Part shown: positions 25,532 to 34,245 of the stretch, in pieces
How the letters are laid out: each line of letters begins with the position of its first letter
Position numbering within the stretch: position 1 is the stretch's first letter
DNA from: Bacteroidota bacterium
GTDB lineage: Bacteria > Bacteroidota > Bacteroidia > Flavobacteriales_D > Sanyastnellaceae
Assembly (NCBI GenBank): GCA_002746975.1
Contig: NVXE01000012.1
Coordinates: 20,904 to 84,903, forward strand
Reading direction: 5' to 3'
DNA: 64,000 bases
Notes under the pieces: model-generated
What the model was told of the DNA's origin: nothing
Seen by the model: the letters and a program-made list of their open reading frames with translations, nothing else
Database searches by the model: none
Position numbers and translations under genes: made by a program

Positions 25532-27400
25532 ATGAGCTATTTATTATATGCGTTACTCCTTTCCCCTCTATTTGCATTAGTAGTAGGGTTCGGATTGTCT
25601 AATGAGAATGAAAAAGGAATCTTTTATGTGTCTTTTCTCAGCGCCATAGTTAACTACGGAGTATTATTAATAGTATCTTTTCTATGGTTTAAAGGAGGTT
25701 TTGAACCTATTTTTATTCAAGGTCCTGTTTTATTTCATACAGGACATGCTGATTTTGCTATAAGTTTTTTAATTGATGGTTACAGTTTATCGTATCTTTT
25801 TACGGCTACTTTTTTAACTGCCATAATAATCGTCTTTAGTAAGAATTATATTCATAGAGAAAAGGGGTATAAGAGGTTTTTTAACAACATCAAATTTTTC
25901 TACTTAGGACTAGTTTTGGTACTAATGTCAGGAAACTTAGAAACGTTATTTCTAGGATGGGAGATTTTAGGTGTGACTTCATTCTTTTTGATAGGGTTTT
26001 ATAGAGATAGATATTTGCCAGTTAAAAATGCTCTTAAAGTTGTATCTCTTTATAGAGTAGCAGATATTTCAATTTTACTAGGAATATGGTTGAGTCATCA
26101 CTATTTCGGATATAGCATTAACTTCAATGATATAGAGGGTATTTATAGTGAACATCATCATCTATTAAGTGATGATATTTATTTCTACTTAATCCCTGGT
26201 TTGTTTTTACTTGCTGCTATGGTTAAGTCAGCTCAGTTTCCATTTTCCTCATGGTTACCTAGAGCTATGGAAGGACCTACAACTTCGAGTTCGATATTTT
26301 ATGGGTCACTATCAGCACATATTGGAGTATTCTTATTGATTCGTATTGCTCCATTGTGGGAAGGTAATTATTGGTTTCATTTCATAATTGGCGGGGTGGG
26401 GCTTATGACTGTGATTGTATCCTCATCAATTGCAAAAGTCCAATCTTCAATTAAAACGCAGATTGCTTATTCATCTTTAGCTCAGATAGGCTTAATGTTT
26501 ATTGAAGTATCGTTTGGCCTCTATGGATTAGCGATTCTACACTTTGTAGGTAATGCAATGTTGCGTACTCATCAATTATTGATTTCGCCTTCTATTTTGA
26601 GCTATAAAATTCACGATCAGTTTTTTAATTTTAAAAAGCCACAAAAGCAAGGCTATAAAACATTTTATGAAAAGTTAAAATTAACGGTATACGTGCTGAG
26701 TATTAAGGAGTTCAACCTGGATACGTTTATGTATAACTATCTATGGAACCCGCTCAAGAAGATGGGAAAGCTTATTGATAGGCTTTCGTTTCGAACAACT
26801 ATGACAACGTTTGGTACTGTATTTTTAATCGGCTTGTATGGTGTTTATTTCAAAGACTTAGTTCCGGATTTGATTAAACATTACGTTTCTGAGATGTTCG
26901 CTCTCTTTAGCTTAATATTAATTCTTAAAGCTTTTGTAAACAGAGAGTCAGCGATAATTGCTTGGTCTTATTTAATAATAAGCCAGTTGCTTCTGTCTCT
27001 TTGTTTCGGTTACAATGAAGTATTCGACTTTTCACAGGTTCATATATTTTTAAGTGGAATTCTTGTGTCGGGAATTGTGGGATTACTTATTCTTAATAAT
27101 TTAAAAAATAAAGGCCAAACCTTAGATTTAAATGACTTTCATGGATTAGTTCACGATTATCCTAAACACGCGTTCATTTTCGTGATAGCATGCTTAGGGA
27201 TTTCGGGGTTTCCTATAACACCTACATTTATTGGTGAGGATTTAATGTTAGGACACGTCCACGAAAATCAATTTATTTTATTGGCGTTTTTAACAGTTAA
27301 TCTAATTCTAGACGGATTGGTAGTTTATAGAATTTATGCTCGTTTGTTTCTGGGTTTACATAAGAGTGACTTACATGATTTTGCATATAGGTCATCATAA
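25532..27400 (+). CDS. dabB: Inorganic carbon transporter subunit DabB (NuoL/MrpA-like)
   Basis: 622 residues with ~14-16 TM segments. Contains the antiporter-family landmarks GWEILGVTSFFLIGFY (Glu143/144 region) and AAMVKSAQFPFSSWLPRAMEGPT (Lys232). These are the buried charged residues that carry protons in complex I antiporter-like subunits. DabB couples cation flux to CO2 hydration by DabA. The protein is longer than many DabB proteins, with a hydrophilic linker at ~365-410 before a second membrane block. Last core gene of the SulP-dabA-dabB set. Confidence 0.88.
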   Translation: MSYLLYALLLSPLFALVVGFGLSNENEKGIFYVSFLSAIVNYGVLLIVSFLWFKGGFEPIFIQGPVLFHTGHADFAISFLIDGYSLSYLFTATFLTAIIIVFSKNYIHREKGYKRFFNNIKFFYLGLVLVLMSGNLETLFLGWEILGVTSFFLIGFYRDRYLPVKNALKVVSLYRVADISILLGIWLSHHYFGYSINFNDIEGIYSEHHHLLSDDIYFYLIPGLFLLAAMVKSAQFPFSSWLPRAMEGPTTSSSIFYGSLSAHIGVFLLIRIAPLWEGNYWFHFIIGGVGLMTVIVSSSIAKVQSSIKTQIAYSSLAQIGLMFIEVSFGLYGLAILHFVGNAMLRTHQLLISPSILSYKIHDQFFNFKKPQKQGYKTFYEKLKLTVYVLSIKEFNLDTFMYNYLWNPLKKMGKLIDRLSFRTTMTTFGTVFLIGLYGVYFKDLVPDLIKHYVSEMFALFSLILILKAFVNRESAIIAWSYLIISQLLLSLCFGYNEVFDFSQVHIFLSGILVSGIVGLLILNNLKNKGQTLDLNDFHGLVHDYPKHAFIFVIACLGISGFPITPTFIGEDLMLGHVHENQFILLAFLTVNLILDGLVVYRIYARLFLGLHKSDLHDFAYRSS

Positions 27401-27414
27401 TAATTTTTCATAAA

Positions 27415-28140
27415 ATGAAATCACTAAAGATTCTTATCGTCGGAAGTTTGATGTTGTTTGGCTTGAATATTAATGCTCAAGAAAACAGTGTTGTAACAAA
27501 TTCTAATGGTTGGTACATGTATTCTGGTACTCATCGTTTGAATGACACATGGGGACTTCATACGCTGTCTCATGTAAGAAGAAATAACATCATTACTGAT
27601 TGGCAGCAGAGTTTAAATCGAATAGGTCTAACCTACCGATTCAAAAACGGAGCTCAGGGCGCATTTGGGTATGATTACGTACTTACATATCCTTATGGTG
27701 ACCTTCCTATATCTGAGAAGAAAAGAACTCATGCTATATGGGAGACGATTACTCTCAAACAAGATGTTGGCGTATTTAAAATCTCTCATAGATACAGACT
27801 AGAGCAATTATTTACAACGACCCTGTCAGAGATAGACTATAAGTTTTCTAATAGATTTAGATATATGTTGTCAACCTCAGTAAACATTAAAGAGGACTAT
27901 TTCATTGCCTTTTTTGACGAGGTTTTTATTTCGTTTGGTGAAAATGTTACTTCAAATAATTTAAACCAAAACAGAATATATCTTGGATTTGGCAAGAAAA
28001 TTAATAATGGAAATATACAGATAGGTTATATGAACCAACTTATCAAAAAGGGGCCGAGTGCACTTTTTGAAATGGATAATACACTTATGTTAGGCTTGAA
28101 TTATAATTTTGATTTCTCAAAACATACAAATAGGAAGTAA
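27415..28140 (+). CDS. DUF2490 outer-membrane protein
   Basis: 241 residues, signal peptide 1-21 (LNINAQ). The pattern GWYMYSGTHRLNDTWGLHTLSHVRRNN...QSLNRIGLTYRF...GAFGYDYVLTYPYGD..HAIWETITLKQDVGVFKISHRYRLEQLF is the DUF2490 family, a predicted small beta-barrel. It starts 14 nt after dabB and may be co-transcribed. A role as an outer-membrane channel for the carbon-uptake system is only a suggestion from context. Confidence 0.85.
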   Translation: MKSLKILIVGSLMLFGLNINAQENSVVTNSNGWYMYSGTHRLNDTWGLHTLSHVRRNNIITDWQQSLNRIGLTYRFKNGAQGAFGYDYVLTYPYGDLPISEKKRTHAIWETITLKQDVGVFKISHRYRLEQLFTTTLSEIDYKFSNRFRYMLSTSVNIKEDYFIAFFDEVFISFGENVTSNNLNQNRIYLGFGKKINNGNIQIGYMNQLIKKGPSALFEMDNTLMLGLNYNFDFSKHTNRK

Positions 28141-28165
28141 GTTAGCAAAAGATAAGATCATCAAT

Positions 28166-28930
28166 ATGAATTCAAACAAGGTAGTATTCTTAAATGCAGC
28201 AGGGCTACAGTTATCAGCTAGGTTAGAAATGCCTAGTGACAACTCGCCTCATGCATTTGCGGTTTTCGCTCACTGCTTTACGTGTAATAAAAATCTTACA
28301 GCTGTAAGAAATATAGGTAAAGCTTTGACTGCGAATGGTATTGCCGTTTTAAGATTCGATTTCACTGGGTTAGGTGAAAGTGAGGGTGATTTCTCAAAAA
28401 CTAACTTCTCGTCTAATGTTGATGATTTAGTTTACGCTGCGAAATTTTTAGAAGAAGAATATCAGGCACCTAAAATATTGATAGGTCATTCTTTAGGAGG
28501 TGCTGCTGTAGTTTTTGCCTCCTCGATGATTCCCAGCATTCAAGCCGTTGCAACTATAGGGGCGCCTTCTCATCCTGACCACGTTCAATTTCTGTTTCAC
28601 GATGAGGTAGATGAAATAAATGAACGGGGAGAAGCTGAATTGACAATTGGAGGAAGACCATTTAAGATTAAGAAACAGTTTTTGGACGATATTAATTCTA
28701 AGAATATGTCTAATAAACTGAAGGCGATGAGGCTACCTATTTTAGTTTCTCACTCACCTCAAGATACGACTGTCGGAATAGAAAATGCCGCAGAGATTTA
28801 TAACTCAGCATGGCACCCTAAGAGTTTTATTTCTTTAGATGGTGCTGATCACCTCTTAACTGATAGAAAAGACTCCATTTATGTAGGAGTCATGATTGCT
28901 ACTTGGGCATCTCGGTATCTAAAGCCTTAG
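28166..28930 (+). CDS. Alpha/beta hydrolase (OsmC-associated type)
   Basis: 254 residues from the ATG at 28166, which follows the DUF2490 stop; an upstream start would overlap that gene. Fold markers: VFAHCFTCNKNLTAVRNIGKALTANGIAVLRFDFTGLGESEGDF, the nucleophile elbow GHSLGGAA (Ser), and the late ADHLLTDRKD His. This is the type that in many bacteria is fused to an OsmC peroxidase domain; here it stands alone. Probable esterase/thioesterase of unknown substrate. Its 3' end overlaps the convergent membrane-protein gene by 32 nt. Confidence 0.88.
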   Translation: MNSNKVVFLNAAGLQLSARLEMPSDNSPHAFAVFAHCFTCNKNLTAVRNIGKALTANGIAVLRFDFTGLGESEGDFSKTNFSSNVDDLVYAAKFLEEEYQAPKILIGHSLGGAAVVFASSMIPSIQAVATIGAPSHPDHVQFLFHDEVDEINERGEAELTIGGRPFKIKKQFLDDINSKNMSNKLKAMRLPILVSHSPQDTTVGIENAAEIYNSAWHPKSFISLDGADHLLTDRKDSIYVGVMIATWASRYLKP

Positions 28931-29543
28931 TCTTAAGCTTTTGATATACCAAAACGTTCATTAACGAAATGACTGGCATGGCAACAAATAATCCAACAAT
29001 TAGAGCCAAGACTCCTCCGATTACAATAATTACGGAAACTATTGCAATTCCCACTAAGTTAAGGACATGACCACGTGTCATATCCCATGAAGTTTTTATA
29101 GCGTCAGAAAAATTGGGTGTTTCTTGTTCTAAAAGAGCATAATTAAAAAACTGTAATCTAAAAGCAATATATAGGCCTGGAATAATAAGGAATATCAAAC
29201 CAACGATAATAGCAATACTCATAACAACTGACCCAATGATGGTATGAAGGACTAATGAAGAATTTGTTTGAGAGAAAAGTGTTTTCACCTCATAAGACTG
29301 CCCGTTTATTATATTTAAAAGAATTCTATTAAATCCTAGCGCAAGGATAATCCCGATAACAGATTGAATTATTTGGAAGATAAAGGTGATAAATATGCTA
29401 TCACCCATAATAGCAGCCCCTATGATGCTAATACTGGCAGTAGTCACTAAGTAAACTAACAGGATTACGATTATTGAACTAGCATGTTCTTTGAAAAGTG
29501 TCCAAGCTTCAGAAACGATATTTGATATGGAAATGTTATTCAT
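28899..29543 (-). CDS. DUF975-like polytopic membrane protein
   Basis: 214 residues with six predicted TM segments. Features include ISNIVSEAWTLFKEHASSIIVILLVYLV, the amphipathic LGFNRILLNIINGQSYEVKTLF, and SDAIKTSWDMTRGHVLNLVGIAIVSVII, a motif shared by DUF975 and glycerophosphodiester phosphodiesterase membrane domains. Function unknown. Tail-to-tail overlap with the alpha/beta hydrolase gene means the two mRNAs are complementary at their 3' ends. Confidence 0.75.
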   Translation of the reverse strand: MNNISISNIVSEAWTLFKEHASSIIVILLVYLVTTASISIIGAAIMGDSIFITFIFQIIQSVIGIILALGFNRILLNIINGQSYEVKTLFSQTNSSLVLHTIIGSVVMSIAIIVGLIFLIIPGLYIAFRLQFFNYALLEQETPNFSDAIKTSWDMTRGHVLNLVGIAIVSVIIVIGGVLALIVGLFVAMPVISLMNVLVYQKLKTKALDTEMPK

Positions 29544-29640
29544 AAAACAATATTAAGCTAATTTATTTAAATGGGACCCTAGAATTTAAGTTTGATAATA
29601 AAAACACAATTGTAAGAAACTGTTTTGGTGTTTGAACGCA

Positions 29641-29670
29641 TTGTAGTTTGTAAATATACATATACCTTCG
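29641..29670 (+). promoter_or_regulatory. Promoter of the 29675 gene
   Basis: TTG (29641-29643), 19 nt, then TACCTTCG (29663-29670, one mismatch to TAnnTTTG). The box ends 4 nt before the ATG at 29675, implying a leaderless mRNA. Confidence 0.55.
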
Positions 29671-29674
29671 TGGC

Positions 29675-30190
29675 ATGAAAAAATTAACCTTAATTGTTGT
29701 TTTGCTTGGGTTAGTGTTTGGAAATACATTCGGTCAAGGAGCTAAAGCGAGTAAGAAGTTATTGAAAACTTTGAATAAAACAGATCTAAATTTTGAGACT
29801 ACTGATGTCGGAGATTTCCGCATCACCATTGCTGTAGAGAACGGGAGAACTCACTTAGTTTTTCTAACTTCACAAATTAATGAATATCATGGTGCTTATG
29901 TATCCGATTTATATGGTTTTGCTATTGTAAGTAATAGCGACAGTATAAAAATGTTGTCAGATACATATCAAGATTTACTAGTAGAAACTGCTCGTACTAC
30001 CGTCGGTAGTTGGGGTATTTATTACTCTGACGATAAAACACAAGCTGGGATAGCATACATAGCTAAAATCACTTCGAATATTACTTCAGAAGAATTAAAA
30101 GCTCATATTTTAGGTGTTGCATTAATTGCCGATTTAAAAGAACTAGAGTGGGAGAAAAGTGGGTTTATTTTAGAATCAGATCAGTGGTAA
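29675..30190 (+). CDS. Secreted protein of unknown function (YbjN-like pattern)
   Basis: 171 residues, signal peptide 1-21 (VFGNTFGQ). The mature part (LLKTLNKTDLNFETTDVGDFRITIAVENGRTHLVFLTSQINEYHGAYVSDLYGFAI) has an alternating alpha/beta pattern reminiscent of YbjN or type III chaperone-like folds, but similarity is weak. It is followed directly by a small membrane-protein gene (1 nt gap), so the two are co-expressed. Confidence 0.65.
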   Translation: MKKLTLIVVLLGLVFGNTFGQGAKASKKLLKTLNKTDLNFETTDVGDFRITIAVENGRTHLVFLTSQINEYHGAYVSDLYGFAIVSNSDSIKMLSDTYQDLLVETARTTVGSWGIYYSDDKTQAGIAYIAKITSNITSEELKAHILGVALIADLKELEWEKSGFILESDQW

Positions 30191-30191
30191 T

Positions 30192-30569
30192 ATGAATAGA
30201 AAGTCTAGAAAGGCACTTGATTGCAAGCTTATAGGTCCTAGCGAAATTAATTCAGGTTATTTTCGTTATGAGGTTACAATTCAAGAATCTGATGGGGAAA
30301 TATACAAGGCGCCGGCATTCGGTAGAGATATGCAGGATGCTTTAAGTCGCCTAGTTTGGAGTGAGAGAACAGAAGCAGTTACGCGTTTTGCAAACAAAAA
30401 GTCGTGGTTACAAGTTATTCCATTGATTAGTTTACTATGCGTTCTGGGAGTATTTGCTTTTCAAGCTCAGTCCCAAAACAACCCTGCTTGGATATTAGGC
30501 GGGCTTGCTTCTATTGGAGCAATATTTGGACTTTCAATTCTCTGGAGTCAGCATATAAACAAACACTAA
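30192..30569 (+). CDS. Small two-TM membrane protein of unknown function
   Basis: 125 residues. A soluble N-terminal part (YFRYEVTIQESDGEIYKAPAFGRDMQDALSRLVWSERTE) is followed by two TM helices separated by a short loop (LQVIPLISLLCVLGVFAFQAQ and AWILGGLASIGAIFGLSILW). No domain is recognised. It forms a two-gene unit with the secreted protein upstream. Confidence 0.6.
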   Translation: MNRKSRKALDCKLIGPSEINSGYFRYEVTIQESDGEIYKAPAFGRDMQDALSRLVWSERTEAVTRFANKKSWLQVIPLISLLCVLGVFAFQAQSQNNPAWILGGLASIGAIFGLSILWSQHINKH

Positions 30570-30588
30570 ACCTGACACTAAAATGACT

Positions 30589-30616
30589 TGAAGTATCTCA
30601 AGGTGTAATAATTTTG
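30589..30616 (+). promoter_or_regulatory. Promoter of the TonB-dependent receptor
   Basis: TTG (30589-30591), 17 nt, TAATTTTG (30609-30616). The box ends 4 nt before the ATG at 30621, again implying a leaderless transcript. Confidence 0.65.
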
Positions 30617-30620
30617 CATC

Positions 30621-32843
30621 ATGAATCTACAGTCAAGGCTTACAGTGTTTTCTTTCCTGCTGTTAGTTGTTTTTCTTCTGGCTGCCACGTTAAACCCTTC
30701 TGTAGTGTTTGCACAAACAAACGCTTATTACTTATCTGGAACTATAACGTCAGATGAGGGCACGCCAGTAAATGGTGCTAATGTGTATTCTCATACTTTA
30801 GAACTAGGTACTACTTCAAATGAGTCGGGTGAATTCAGCCTAGGTCCTATAAATTGTTTTCCCTCGGATATTATTGTATTCCAAATTAGTTCAGTCGGAT
30901 TTAGAACAAAACAAGTAAAATCTACTATTTCAGAACTGAATTTAAAGATTAGACTTAAGAGAGATGTACTCGAATTAAATGAAGTTGTAGTCGAGTCAAT
31001 AACTAATCAAGCAGAAGGAGTGTGCCTAGTGAAAGTTGCCACCATAAATGTTGAGCAGTTAGATAGATCTAGTTCTCCTTCTCGTATAGAATCGCTTGCA
31101 AGTGAACCAGGAGTAGAGATGATTTCTATGGGTTCAGGTGTGTTAAAGCCTGTTATCAGGGGCTTATCGGGATTGAGAGTTGCAACATTATTTAGAGGAG
31201 TTAGAATAGAAAGCCAAGCTTGGGGAGCTGAACACGGAATTTATTTCCCCGAACAAGGTATTGATAGAGTAGAAATAATTAGAGGGCCTGGCGCTCTGGT
31301 TTTCGGTGCTGATGCAATAGGAGGGGTTCTGAATTTCCTCCCTGAAAACCCTCTTCTTGATGTAGGTAGAGAATCAAATATCTCTATGCGAGGTTTTTCT
31401 GCCACTTCCGGACTTCAAGCGTCGTTCCAAACAAAAAAACGATCTCGTCATTCACATCATGCTTTCAGTGGTGGCTACAATAAGCACTATGACTACATGC
31501 TTCCTAACGGATTAGCAGCGGAAAACTCTCGTTATAAGCAATTTTTTGCTCAAGGAGTATGGGGTTATATCAGAGACTGGGGTAAGATAGAAGGAGTTTA
31601 TTCGTCATCGTATAATACAGCAGGATTAATGGGGGGCGGTGGTTTTCAACGTTCAGGGGATCATCTTGTGTCTACATCGGCAACTATTATTTCTAATAAT
31701 TGGCTGATTAAACCATCGATTGGGTACCAATTAAATCACAGGAAAGAATTTGACATTCCCTTAAACTTTGAGGGTGTGAATGTTAATACTGACTCTGCCT
31801 ATTCTAATGCCGGAGATGTAGACCTGAGTCTTAGAATTCTTAGATTCGATACTCAAGCAAAAAGAACTCAAGGAGAATTTACTTGGCTGTTTGGTTCTCA
31901 AGGCTTCATTTCTACAAACGTAAATAACGCTGACGAAGTATTTATTCCAAACGCTTCAATTAATGAGCTGAGTGCCTTTTCTATTTCTACTTGGGAAAGG
32001 GATAAGATCAGTTTGCAGATAGGAATTCGGTATGACGATAGAAATATTTCGACATTAGACTGGTCAAATAATTATAAATATCTATCATATTCTCTAGGTT
32101 CTAATTACGACTTAAACGATTTGTCATCCTTAAGGGTGAGTTTCTCTCACGGAAATAGAGCGCCAGGTCTTTCAGAATTAGTTGCCGACGGGATTCATGA
32201 TGGGGCTTACCGATATGAAATAGGTAATGTCGAATTAAATCATGAAAGGAGCTATAGTTTGGATTTAGGTTATGAATTGAGGTTACATAACGTTGCTTTT
32301 GACTTCTCTGTTTATCGAAATACAATCGTGAATTATATCTATTTGGCCTCAACAGGAGAATACATTGAAGGATACAAAGTGTATAAATTTGCTGCTACAG
32401 ATGCTGAATTTAGTGGACTTGAGCTAGGTCTATCTTTTAGACCAAACCTAATTCCAGGTCTTTATCTATCAAATGCCATCTCTTATGTTAGAGGTGTCAG
32501 TACTGAAGGATACCTACCTCTAATCCCCCCCATGAACCTTCACTCAGAGTTAGGGTATGAGCGTAGTATATTTATGAATGTTAAAGATGTCTATGCTAAT
32601 ATTAGTAGCGATTTAGTTGCATCTGCTGTTAGAGTATCAAGTGGGGAATCTATTTCGCCAGGTTATGGAATTGTAAATTTTAGCTTAGGAGCTTCTTTAG
32701 CACATAACTTGACATTGGGGTTAGCAGCTAAGAACTTATTCAATAAAGAGTACATTCCACACTTGTCACTTGTTAAGAATATGGGCATTCCTCAAGCCGG
32801 AAGAAGTATAAGTTTAAGGTTAGTTTTTAAAGTTTCTACATAA
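30621..32843 (+). CDS. TonB-dependent outer-membrane receptor with CarboxypepD_reg-like domain
   Basis: 740 residues, signal peptide to ~31 (PSVVFAQ). Residues ~35-120 are a carboxypeptidase-regulatory-like domain (YYLSGTITSDEGTPVNGANVY...LELNEVVVES). A plug domain follows with VIRGLSGLRVATLFRGVR, GIDRVEIIRGPGALVFGADAIGGVLNF. The 22-strand barrel ends in the TonB-receptor C-terminal signature NLFNKEYIPHLS...PQAGRSISLRLVF. There is no SusD partner next to it, so a siderophore, vitamin or metal complex is more likely than a glycan. Substrate undetermined. Confidence 0.92.
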   Translation: MNLQSRLTVFSFLLLVVFLLAATLNPSVVFAQTNAYYLSGTITSDEGTPVNGANVYSHTLELGTTSNESGEFSLGPINCFPSDIIVFQISSVGFRTKQVKSTISELNLKIRLKRDVLELNEVVVESITNQAEGVCLVKVATINVEQLDRSSSPSRIESLASEPGVEMISMGSGVLKPVIRGLSGLRVATLFRGVRIESQAWGAEHGIYFPEQGIDRVEIIRGPGALVFGADAIGGVLNFLPENPLLDVGRESNISMRGFSATSGLQASFQTKKRSRHSHHAFSGGYNKHYDYMLPNGLAAENSRYKQFFAQGVWGYIRDWGKIEGVYSSSYNTAGLMGGGGFQRSGDHLVSTSATIISNNWLIKPSIGYQLNHRKEFDIPLNFEGVNVNTDSAYSNAGDVDLSLRILRFDTQAKRTQGEFTWLFGSQGFISTNVNNADEVFIPNASINELSAFSISTWERDKISLQIGIRYDDRNISTLDWSNNYKYLSYSLGSNYDLNDLSSLRVSFSHGNRAPGLSELVADGIHDGAYRYEIGNVELNHERSYSLDLGYELRLHNVAFDFSVYRNTIVNYIYLASTGEYIEGYKVYKFAATDAEFSGLELGLSFRPNLIPGLYLSNAISYVRGVSTEGYLPLIPPMNLHSELGYERSIFMNVKDVYANISSDLVASAVRVSSGESISPGYGIVNFSLGASLAHNLTLGLAAKNLFNKEYIPHLSLVKNMGIPQAGRSISLRLVFKVST

Positions 32844-33323
32844 ATCGAAACTTTTTTATGTTAAATGCGTTAATGATGTTATGGACAACATAACTTTTAT
32901 ATCAGTATACTTTTTAGCCGTATTAAGTTGGGCTACTTTTTGGGGAATTCAATTGACAGCACGTGCAGTTTTAGAGCTTCTGCCTAATCGATCATAGATT
33001 GATTCGCGTAATTGATAATAAACCTTTAGTTAATAGGTATAGTATCTTCAGAAAATAACCTTATTTAAACGAGTTTTTCACAAAAAATGTGATAAAACGA
33101 CGTGTTTTAGTGTTTTTGTATCTACTCAAAACCGCTTGAAAATCAAATAATTGGCTCATTTAGGGCCTTTTTGTTACAGGTGTTATTTTATCTTAATGCT
33201 TGTGTTTTAAGGTGTTGCAGAGGATTTTAACAATTCAACGTGAATTTTAAAAAAAGGGAGTATTCAGTTGTATGCTTATTATTACAAATATTGGCCTCAG
33301 TTGTAAACAAAAACCCTTATACA
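32844..33323. other. Long intergenic region with one possible small ORF
   Basis: About 480 bases without a conventional gene. It is AT-rich and contains a 38-codon ORF (32881-32997, listed separately). A frame opening at 33240 also runs into the next gene, but it lacks a plausible N-terminus. No tRNA, clear riboswitch or inverted repeat was found in 33000-33240. Confidence 0.5.
32881..32997 (+). CDS. Possible 38-aa single-pass membrane microprotein
   Basis: ATG at 32881 opens a 38-residue frame. It consists of a short N-terminus, a hydrophobic segment FISVYFLAVLSWATFWGIQL and a tail LTARAVLELLPNRS, resembling a single TM helix with a positively charged end. No ribosome-binding site or homolog can be verified by eye. 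It could be chance in AT-rich DNA. Confidence 0.3.
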   Translation: MDNITFISVYFLAVLSWATFWGIQLTARAVLELLPNRS

Positions 33324-33551
33324 ATGGATAACGTTTTTAAATTTATGGGAGGCTTTTTCAAAGGTCTTACCCAACTGATGATCGGTTTCGCTGCTTTAGC
33401 AGTTGTGACTGAAGTAGTGTTCGGAGCAGCAATGTTCCCAGGTATGGAAGTTGTAGATAACCTCACGGGGTTAATCTCTCAGCTCGGAAATGGAGGATTT
33501 GTAGGCTTAGTTGCCTTGTTAATTCTTTGGTCTATACTTGATCGCAAGTAA
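33324..33551 (+). CDS. Small two-TM membrane protein of unknown function
   Basis: 75 residues from the ATG at 33324 (MDNVFKFMGGFFKG). Two hydrophobic helices (LTQLMIGFAALAVVTEVVFG and NGGFVGLVALLILWSIL) flank a Gly/Pro-rich loop (AAMFPGMEVVDNLTG). The start at 33324 avoids an unconvincing 28-residue upstream extension. No family recognised. A strong hairpin follows the stop. Confidence 0.6.
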   Translation: MDNVFKFMGGFFKGLTQLMIGFAALAVVTEVVFGAAMFPGMEVVDNLTGLISQLGNGGFVGLVALLILWSILDRK

Positions 33552-33577
33552 CAGGTCTACCTAAAATAAAATAAAGG

Positions 33578-33598
33578 CGGTCCGGATTTGCCGGACCG
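33578..33598 (+). terminator. Hairpin after the small membrane protein gene
   Basis: CGGTCCGG-ATTTG-CCGGACCG, a perfect 8-bp GC-rich stem. The downstream U tract is weak, so it may stabilise the mRNA 3' end rather than terminate on its own. Confidence 0.55.
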
Positions 33599-33644
33599 TA
33601 CTTTATAAATCCAAGGACTTTGAATAAGCATTAACCCCTTTCCC

Positions 33645-34124
33645 ATGGAACGCTATGCAACCATAGTTTTGCTAGTTGTCAGTGTAGCTGCTCTTAGCTA
33701 CCTCAAGACTGAGCAACTCGATTTTTACGCTGCTAACGCCGAAGCCTCAGAGGCAGCCGCAGTAGAAGCCGCCGCAGTAGAAGCCGCCGAGCGTATTGAA
33801 GCTGCGAAAATTAAATTTACCATCCCTCATGATCGCGATGCTAATACTACAGATATTGTTGTAGCATTAGACGGAAGTGATTCTTTCGACTTGGAAGGTG
33901 ACTCACTTTTTTACGCTTGGTCACAAACATCAGGTAGCGATGTATATCTTCAATATGAAGATGATTCTAACGGAAATACAGCAACTTTTGTAGCTAACCC
34001 AGGAGAATACACCTTTAAGTTAACAGTATCTGATGCCTACGGAAGTTCGTCTTCAAATGAAACTACTATAGCTGTTGAAGCAGAGCCTAACTCTCCTCCT
34101 GAAGCAGTGGTGAAAGTATATTAA
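33645..34124 (+). CDS. Membrane-anchored protein with Ala/Glu-rich stalk and PKD-like domain
   Basis: 159 residues. An uncleaved-looking N-terminal helix (YATIVLLVVSVAALSYL) is followed by an Ala/Glu-rich region (residues ~28-56, NAEASEAAAVEAAAVEAAERIEAA), probably a coiled or extended stalk. A PKD/REJ-like beta domain follows: VVALDGSDSFDLEGDSLFYAWSQTSGSD...PGEYTFKLTVSDAYGSSS. The C-terminus NSPPEAVVKVY looks like the beginning of a second repeat that is cut short. Function unknown; plausible envelope adhesion or protein-interaction module. Confidence 0.7.
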   Translation: MERYATIVLLVVSVAALSYLKTEQLDFYAANAEASEAAAVEAAAVEAAERIEAAKIKFTIPHDRDANTTDIVVALDGSDSFDLEGDSLFYAWSQTSGSDVYLQYEDDSNGNTATFVANPGEYTFKLTVSDAYGSSSSNETTIAVEAEPNSPPEAVVKVY

Positions 34125-34172
34125 GAAAATAGACTAAGTCATAAAATACATATATGGTCTTTCTAATCATGA

Positions 34173-34203
34173 AGCGCGTCTCTTTTACGGTGACGCGTTT
34201 TTC
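34173..34203 (+). terminator. Terminator after the PKD-domain gene
   Basis: CGCGTC (34175-34180) pairs with GACGCG (34192-34197), then five T residues. Confidence 0.75.
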
Positions 34204-34245
34204 ATGGCGTAACTTTACATTTCAAAAGCTAGTTAAAGTTACCAT

